Assembly: GCA_003116875.1 (NCBI GenBank)
Contig: BCKT01000001.1
Location: 263,763-327,762 of the forward strand
Direction of reading: 5' to 3'
From: Takashimella koratensis
Taxonomy: Eukaryota > Basidiomycota > Tremellomycetes > Trichosporonales > Tetragoniomycetaceae
Length of the DNA stretch: 64,000 nt
Made by a program: the position numbers and the translations under genes
The notes under the pieces: generated by a model
What the model saw: the letters and a program-made list of their open reading frames with translations, nothing else
Told to the model about the DNA's origin: nothing
The model's database searches: none
Shown: piece by piece, positions 57,986 to 64,000 of the stretch
How positions within the stretch are numbered: the stretch's first letter is position 1
Layout of the letters: every line of letters starts with the position of its first letter

Positions 57986-59971
57986 TCAAGCAATGATCAC
58001 GTTGACGCCGATGTGTTCGGCGTATCCTTTCGTTTCCTCTACGGCTTCAAGTCCCATGATAACGATAAGACAATCCGTCCCATGATATACCTCTGTGCCA
58101 TAAGCTCGCACCGTCGCAAGTCGTTGTATCGCTTGATCTCCATGCGTACGATATACGACACGCGACCCATCGGCAGGGTTGCCGGGCTTCAAACAAGTCC
58201 AACCTTTGCTACCGACTTGGTTCCACCCGTCTGGAACTCCTGTGATCGTCCTTGAGATCGCCCGGATCAAAATGTTCATGTCGATCTGATAGCGGCCTTC
58301 AAACGCTCTGTAGAAAAAAGCTCTCCTGCGAAGAACGAGTTGGTATGAGGTGGTGTCGATAGCTGTGAGAGGCTCGTCGACAAAATCGGTAGCCAGCGAA
58401 ATGTAGTTGAGTGGCGGGGGTAGCTCATGGAAGATCATACCTACACATCCACCTTCGACACTGATCACAGCTTCCAGGACCACAAAGGGAGTCTCACGAT
58501 GGTCGTGGATCCCAGATTCGACAAAGCAACGTGGTGCAACCGTGTAGGGTCCGACTCGCATGATTGTCGAACACGGAATGGTGTCTGATTCTGATCCAGG
58601 GACCGTTGAATCCGGAGCAAAGCGGGTCCGCAAAAAATCGAAGTGTGAAAGCGATGAGAACAATGTGTCGAACAGTCTTTCGTGGATTGGGCCCGTCAAC
58701 TTCCTCGGATTGACGAAGAAGCATTCGCACTTGTCACCGAAAAGACTGTTTATGAGAGAGAGATTGAAAAGCGTGAAGAGGCTTGAAATGGCACTGAAGC
58801 CGAGATCCACCGATCCGCCACACTTGTACAGTATCAGTCGCATGTAGTCAGACATAGTGGAGCCATCGATTTGTCCGACTTCGCAGTCGAGAACATGAAG
58901 CGCTCGACTGATAAAGATTGAGCAGACATCCGGAGTGGGCTTTATCAAGTAGTCGTTATACCCGGAGACGTTGATTGTCAACGCTGTAAAACCACGAATA
59001 GCTTGCTTCAATTCTTCCTCTGAAAGTTCTCGAAGGCGAGTAACGGAGTTGCGGTAGAGCACGGACCATCCTATGTTGCCGATATCGAATGATCCTTGGT
59101 CTGCCGGCGCTGTCGCGATATCGTAGTTCACCAATATACTGGAGCTGATAGTCGAACATACCCCGAGAGTCGCTCTTCCGAAACCAGTGTTGTATTTGAT
59201 CAAGAATCGGGCGTCTTTGGCCTTGGTCGTCGTGCACCGCTCGTCGTCAACCGGCATCTGAACATCATCAACAAACACAGCTACCGACCATCCGGTGACC
59301 AGAGCCATAGTGACGATTGTGTCGGTCACGCCAGAGAAGTTGATTATTTCGATCCAGGCTTTGGCCTGCTGATTGCAAGAGACAACGGCGCCCATGATCT
59401 CGGCAGACAGTTCCTCGATGGTCTCGGACGACTTGACACCCATCGAGTCGCGTTTGATCCATGCATGCTCGTGTTCGAGGAGAGAAGCGTAAAGATCGGC
59501 AGTGTGTTGGCGTTTGTTTTCGGCAAAAGCCGGTAGAATGCCGACGAGCATTTCCCGAACTGAGAGGAAGGGTACACGCACTTGGCCGCTGGCGGCGTTG
59601 GTGAACCGGCCAAGTCGGTCAGCCATTTCAAGTCCATCGGCGAGAAGTAGCGACCAGATGGATACAATCGCGACAAGCGCTCGACCAGCAGGGATGTTGA
59701 GCAGCACGTCGATTAGGACTTTGGGGGCTTCGGCTAGTATCGCGGCAGTCAAAGGGTTGACGTGTTCGTTCTTGATCCGAGACGTCATCTCTAGTACCGC
59801 ATCAATTTCGGGGTCACAGGGGATCCCAGCTACCGCTTGTAGCAGACAGCTCAACTTGACCGGATCGATACCTGACTCGACCACTGCTCCAGAGCATCGC
59901 TGCATCAGACTGACCGCGACTGGTATGGCGGCTCCGATCAAAGTTGAGCTCGCGACAACGGCGTTGGACAT
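57986..59971 (-). CDS. Orphan intronless protein B (paralogue of gene A)
   Basis: A single uninterrupted frame of 661 residues from the ATG at 59971, starting MSNAVV as gene A does. No known domain is recognised. It aligns with A end to end at modest identity, with the strongest blocks at CDPEID, DTIVTMALVTG, FVDDVQMPVDDER, FGDKCECF, GPYTVAPRCFVESG, FYRAFEG and the C-terminal GVNVIIA. Clear hydrophobic-helical segments at the N-terminus (TLIGAAIPVAVSLMQ) are amphipathic rather than membrane-like. There is no signal peptide. The absence of introns in both copies, in an intron-dense genome, suggests either origin from a retrocopy or from an intronless outside source, or a fast-evolving single-exon family. 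It is flanked by poly-C runs at 57205-57287 and 60504-60519. Function unknown. Confidence 0.8.
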   Translation of the reverse strand: MSNAVVASSTLIGAAIPVAVSLMQRCSGAVVESGIDPVKLSCLLQAVAGIPCDPEIDAVLEMTSRIKNEHVNPLTAAILAEAPKVLIDVLLNIPAGRALVAIVSIWSLLLADGLEMADRLGRFTNAASGQVRVPFLSVREMLVGILPAFAENKRQHTADLYASLLEHEHAWIKRDSMGVKSSETIEELSAEIMGAVVSCNQQAKAWIEIINFSGVTDTIVTMALVTGWSVAVFVDDVQMPVDDERCTTTKAKDARFLIKYNTGFGRATLGVCSTISSSILVNYDIATAPADQGSFDIGNIGWSVLYRNSVTRLRELSEEELKQAIRGFTALTINVSGYNDYLIKPTPDVCSIFISRALHVLDCEVGQIDGSTMSDYMRLILYKCGGSVDLGFSAISSLFTLFNLSLINSLFGDKCECFFVNPRKLTGPIHERLFDTLFSSLSHFDFLRTRFAPDSTVPGSESDTIPCSTIMRVGPYTVAPRCFVESGIHDHRETPFVVLEAVISVEGGCVGMIFHELPPPLNYISLATDFVDEPLTAIDTTSYQLVLRRRAFFYRAFEGRYQIDMNILIRAISRTITGVPDGWNQVGSKGWTCLKPGNPADGSRVVYRTHGDQAIQRLATVRAYGTEVYHGTDCLIVIMGLEAVEETKGYAEHIGVNVIIA

Positions 59972-61484
59972 TGGTCTAGGGTTTGGATTCAGCGCAATGA
60001 CCCCTGCCCAGCCTTAAGACGAAAGAGTCCTCTCGCAGCACCTACATGATCGGTATTGGTGTCGGAGCGGAGCTTGGGTATGAGAGAAGAGAGAAAAGAC
60101 ACCCACAGGCTGTAGAGCACGGCTTTCGGACGTCGAGATGCCGATGGTGAATGTGTCGGACGTGGTGGAGTAAAGAGAAAGCAAACCCGGGGATCGTGTT
60201 TAAAAATGAATCCAAAAACAAAGCACATGAGTCAATGACGAGTTGGCCACCGAAAGGATCTAGACAGGTCTGCTCAATGCTGTGCACCCCTATTGGCCCC
60301 ATACCTGCCTACAGAGCGTGGGTGATGCCGCAAAATGGCGTTGTGAGGGCGCAGATCAATGTGCTCTTTCCTGCGGCGGTACCGTGTGCCACATCCACTT
60401 CCAGCTATGACGTGTCATTCCACGTTGTTGATATCATCCCTCCGCCGCTAACGTGCACTGTCTTCCCTGCGGGCCTAACTCTGCCATTCCGAGGGTAAAG
60501 CAACCCCCCCCCCCCCCCCAAAAGAGGATGCTGACCACCGTCATCCCTTAGTCGGAGTCCATAGCGGACCAGCAGCCATAGAGTGCCGTTCTGATCGCGA
60601 GCGATGCCCGCGTTCGCGTCTGAGTAGCATGCAACTCGTTTCATCTGCTTCACCCGCCGTCCGTCTATTGTGAGAGCTGGTGAACTCCATGAACTCCATG
60701 AAGCCTCCATCGATGGCTTGTGGGGTCTTGTACAAGCTCTATAACGTTCGAGCAAGGGGAGATGGGGCTTCCACTGGGAGGGAGAGGGAAATGCTCTCGC
60801 CGACTGACGGGCGAGTGTAAAAAGAGCTTGTGAGAAACACGCTTAGCTTCCCTCTCCAAAAATATCACCAAGCCCGTAGCTGTGACCTACCTGACAGCCT
60901 TCCCTTACTAGCAGCCGGAACCTATATCGTCGTTTGAATCTCGTCCAGCCGATCTCAGCGCCTCGCTTTTCGAAACTCTCATGGAAGAGAAGACATCGGG
61001 TATGGTCAGTACAGGACGCGGCCTCCGTCCACGACACGCAATTGTGATGGTCTGCCAATGCATGCGTGACTGGCGACTCAAGTAACCGTCTCTCATCGCT
61101 AAATCTCTGACCTTCTTCGCATCATCACTGAGAGACAGGCAGCAAACGAGTTGCAGATATTGCTTGGTATCAATTGACAGGAGTCGTAACCGACTCATTA
61201 TATTCAGCCTCCACTTTGTGTGCAGGTTATGGCAACCCTGTGGCAGTGCTACTCACACACGCAAACACGCCGCGGCTTGTCGAATGCATAGACCTCATTC
61301 TGACAGATAGTTTGACCTGACACCAAACTTTGTGCAACAAAGTTCAGGCGTCTCAAGAGGCGATCTCAAACTCTGCCACCGTCAATTGTCATACTAACCA
61401 GCGACGTAAACACGTCAGGTATAAGGGTTATGGAAGGTATCTCGCATCTCTTCCATACCCAGATTGACCCCTTCCGCACTTACC
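59972..61484. other. Gene B upstream region and gene-poor interval
   Basis: About 1.5 kb. Holds a C16 run (60504-60519) and otherwise unstructured sequence. Frames such as 60908-61198 (-) and 60151-60498 (+) have no recognisable product. A TATAAG at 61420-61425 lies 60 nt before the secreted-protein start at 61485. Confidence 0.4.
60504..60519. repeat. Poly-C tract (C16)
   Basis: Sixteen consecutive C, about 530 nt upstream of the gene B start codon, flanked by A-rich bases. Confidence 0.9.
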
Positions 61485-61915
61485 ATGTTGCTCTCAAGGC
61501 TGATCCTCTTCGTCATACTTGCCTCTATGGTGTCGAGTGCCCCGATACGTGTCCGCCTCAAACAGGCCAACCGCACCGAGATCGTCAAACGCATGTCGAG
61601 AACGCAAGCCAAACGTTTCGCGCCTTCGGTGGTTCCTTAAGTTAGCAAGGGCTATGGACCTCCTGAACATGCCAGTGAGTCCACGACCTTCCCTCCGTAG
61701 ACAAGCACAGCTCGTGCGTCTGACATTCTGTGCCAGACAACATCAGCGGAAGAAACTAGCCGTGAAGCACAAACACCCTTGACGCCGTGTCCTTTGGGCT
61801 TCAGACGCTTCAGACTGTTTCGTCGCTTGTGCGAACTTCGGCTACGACTCCCCGCCAAGCACCTGCTTCTGGCAACCGACCAGAAGCACCCCTCTGCGGC
61901 CGAGGACATGAGCTC
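61485..61915 (+). pseudogene. Broken copy of the small secreted protein family
   Basis: The ATG at 61485 opens a 51-residue frame: signal peptide MLLSRLILFVILASMVSSAP, then KQANRTEIVKRM, AKRF and PSVVP, then TAA at 61638-61640. This matches the N-terminus of the gene at 62807 (signal peptide ending SGAP, then NEVVKRM, HRKRD, PSGIP) position by position. The same frame continues past the stop with GYGPPEHAS and a GTGAGT. Further on, about 61800-61915, a frame reads DCFVACANFGYDSPPSTCFW, a weak match to the second exon of the 62807 gene. A premature stop plus a degraded second exon suggest a pseudogene; a short functional peptide is the alternative. A TATAAG lies at 61420. Confidence 0.55.
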
Positions 61916-62745
61916 CCACAGCAACACAAGGGGTGTTGCGTTTTGCCATAAGGGTAGCTACACCAGTCTTGTTTCATCTCAAGTAGCCTCTATTTGGCTG
62001 AAGTGATATGATGCAGCAAAATGCCAAGCCTCGGCCCCTCAATATAGTCCACGTCAAGAAAGTACTGCGACACAAGTTGTTCAGTAATTAGGAGTGCATA
62101 ACGGGTGAGGGGCGACCACATGTCAAAGTCTATCTGAGGTTATCAACACCAGGCACCAGTGTGCCCAGCTTGATTTCTACAAGCAGCCGAGCCTCAATGT
62201 GCGAGTTGATTGAGCTGTTCCTTCAAACCCCAGGGCCAAGATCTGATAACGCCAAGCCGACGGCAGCGAAAATAGCCGCCATCGACACATGCGTGTATGA
62301 GGTACGCGCACGTAACTCACTCAGACCCCTTCTGTTGAGAGGGTACATGACGAGCAAAACTGCCAGATCTCGACGGCGAGCATGTCACTGAAGCCCACTT
62401 GCGTTGAAGGGGAAAAGGTTTTGAACATCTTGCAACACGAGGATCTGATCCTTTTCAAGTCTTGCTCAGTCGAGCCTGTCAACCCTGCTACCCAGCTCCT
62501 TACGACGTCTACCCCTTGACAATCCTGAGGTATCAGCTTGCTCTTACTCGAATGCCCGCCAACAATAGCCTTGCCACGCTGAGTAAGAAGACGCAATCGT
62601 GACGTGCATTGAACATTGAATTACCTCTCCTGCAATACGCCCCTCGTGTCATGCATTCCAGATCGACCTCCAATAATCAAAAGACAAGCATCGAGATGCA
62701 CTGAGATGTCCGCGTATACCTCAGCAACACTCGAAGGCTCTGGCG
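61916..62745. other. Interval inside the secreted-protein cluster
   Basis: About 830 bases with no supported gene. Frames at 62161-62391 (+) and 62321-62596 (-) show no homology to the neighbours that I can see. Confidence 0.35.
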
Positions 62746-62752
62746 TATATAA
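62746..62752 (+). promoter_or_regulatory. TATA box of the small secreted protein gene
   Basis: TATATAA 55 nt before the ATG at 62807, followed by a short C/T-rich leader. The position suits a strong inducible promoter. Confidence 0.65.
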
Positions 62753-62806
62753 TCCCGTTAAGGGGACTCATCACTCCCTCCCTTCATCCCCTCTCGACCA
62801 CGTGCA

Positions 62807-63297
62807 ATGTTGCTTACATCTCTCTTCATCGCCACCTCGCTCGTTTCCGCAGTCTCTGGAGCTCCAACTCGAGCAATGAAACAGACCACCCGCAATGAAG
62901 TCGTCAAGCGCATGACAGCTACTCATCGAAAGCGAGACACACCATCCGGAATTCCAATTCCCCCGATAGCGGGCAGCTATCAGTACATTGGTTCACGGCC
63001 TGGGTTCATTTGGCCAGAGGACTCAAGTAAGTCTGAGATCAATGACGAAAACTGACAAGTTTAGACCTTATTCTCGAGACCGACTACGATCAGTCATTGT
63101 GGACACTCAGCTCGGTCACTATCGATTGCGCAAACTCGGCCTTGGCTGCTTCCGCCACCTACTTCAACCTCGGCTACAACTCGGATACCCAACTCTACTT
63201 TTGTCGCACCATCAGAAATGGCCCATGGAACCCGTCGGACATGACACTCGGCCCAGAGCCATACTGGCAGTACTCGGCTTTCTACGAGTTTGTTTAG
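62807..63297 (+). CDS. Small secreted protein with Kex2-like sites
   Basis: Two exons (62807-63026, 63065-63297; 38-nt intron) join to 150 residues. The signal peptide is MLLTSLFIATSLVSAVSGAP. A short basic propeptide follows with dibasic KR sites (VVKRM, HRKRD) suited to Kex2 cleavage. The mature part has two Cys 25 positions apart: VTIDCANSALAASATYFNLG and YFCRTIRNGPW, ending QYSAFYEFV. The copy at 63741-64000 keeps the same Cys spacing and the words SATYF, GP and YTAL/YSAF. I know no function for this family. Size, signal peptide, propeptide and local duplication suggest a secreted effector-like, defensive or cell-surface protein; this is inference. A good TATA box lies 55 nt upstream. Confidence 0.82.
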
Positions 63298-63740
63298 AAA
63301 CCCCAATGGCTCCGGAAAATCAGATTCTCCTCGCGGACAATATGAGCAGAAGCCATACTATATTCTGCTCGCTTGATTTGGTAACAATGCTGTATGTGTT
63401 TCATGCTTTCCCCGATATGAGATGAGAAGCGGTCCTCCCCTCCGCCTTGAAGAGTTTGCTCATATGTCGTCCCTTCGAAGGAAGGCGAGAGATTCCGGGG
63501 TCTGCCTCATTCGACTGACTGAGATCTGGAGCGAGACGGGACTTGCCTGAATGTTTTCTTTAGTTCGATGGCAGAGGCTGCTTCGGCACTCTGTACTCAT
63601 TTCATTCGTGTTCCGGGCTCAAGGTTTGGCTGGCCTGTGTATCATGGTGTCGATAAGGTACATCAAGCATTCCAGGAGTACAGATGTGTTGGTCCAACCG
63701 CTCCCTCCTCCCTCCCCGACATCAAAAACAGCCTGGACAT
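63298..63740. other. Convergent 3' intergenic of two secreted-protein copies
   Basis: 443 bases between converging stops of two family members. No gene seen. Confidence 0.5.
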
Positions 63741-64000
63741 TCAAGGTCCGTAAAGAGCTGTGTACGTCCACGCCGACTGTGGTCCATTCGTCAAGTCTGC
63801 CGTTGTATAAGGCCCCCCCTTGAGTAGTTGACAGTAATAGTATTGGGTCCCCGGGTTGTAGATGACGGTGAAGTAAGTTGCCGAGTTCGCCGCGGCGTCG
63901 TTTGAGCACGCGATCGTCGCCGAGCCAAGTGCATACGCCCCCGGGGCGCCGTTGTACGAGGTCTCTTTGATGTATCCTGTTACCAGCACAACACGTTAGC
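63741..64000 (-). CDS. Small secreted protein, paralogue (3' part, cut by right edge)
   Basis: The last exon runs from 63976 to the stop at 63741, 78 codons after a split codon; an acceptor CAG at 63979-63977 ends an intron that continues beyond the window, where the signal peptide exon must lie. The exon reads SATIACSNDAAANSATYFTV, NPGTQYYYCQLLKGGPY and WTYTALYGP. The two Cys are separated by 24 residues, exactly as in the gene at 62807, and SATYF and the aromatic end are shared. The two genes are convergent, so this is an inverted duplicate. Function unknown. Confidence 0.78.

Overview
The window is nuclear DNA from a basidiomycete fungus; I cannot name the genus. The evidence is compact eukaryotic genes with many very short GT..AG introns (several are exactly 31-35 nt, usually with a CTGAC-like branch point just before the acceptor), a fungal gene set (Nst1, Snf1/Gal83, Cet1-type RNA triphosphatase, Nup159) and serine/proline-rich coding style. 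No rRNA, tRNA, CRISPR array or recognisable transposase/reverse transcriptase was seen.

Layout, left to right: NST1 (-, cut by the left edge); a carnitine O-acetyltransferase (-); an ANCHR-like B-box zinc-finger protein (+); mitochondrial ribosomal protein S12 (-), divergent from mitochondrial GatA/HER2 (+); exosome subunit RRP46 (-); a 2.9-kb gene-poor stretch with 7- and 8-nt tandem arrays; a MARVEL-like four-helix membrane protein (+); an ER DnaJ/TPR protein of the DNAJC3/P58 type (-), divergent from cyanase (+); a VHS/GAT endocytic adaptor (+); SNF1 kinase alpha (-), divergent from its beta subunit GAL83 (+); EMC1 (+); orphan intronless gene A (+); CET1 (-), divergent from NUP159 (+); a second 2.8-kb gene-poor stretch; an MSG5-type dual-specificity phosphatase (+); a 1347-residue multi-spanning Ser/Pro-rich protein (+); an MFS allantoate/nicotinate-family permease (+); orphan intronless gene B (-), a paralogue of A; and a small-secreted-protein cluster of three related copies, one apparently broken and one cut by the right edge.

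The left 57 kb is mostly conserved housekeeping. Three divergent pairs join genes of one process: MRPS12/GatA (mitochondrial translation), SNF1/GAL83 (two subunits of one kinase) and CET1/NUP159 (mRNA capping and export). The accessory material is the A/B family, the poly-C tracts around gene B, a 43-nt tandem repeat after gene A, and the secreted-protein cluster. The A/B family and the secreted cluster are the best candidates for undescribed biology; I recognise no known domain in either.
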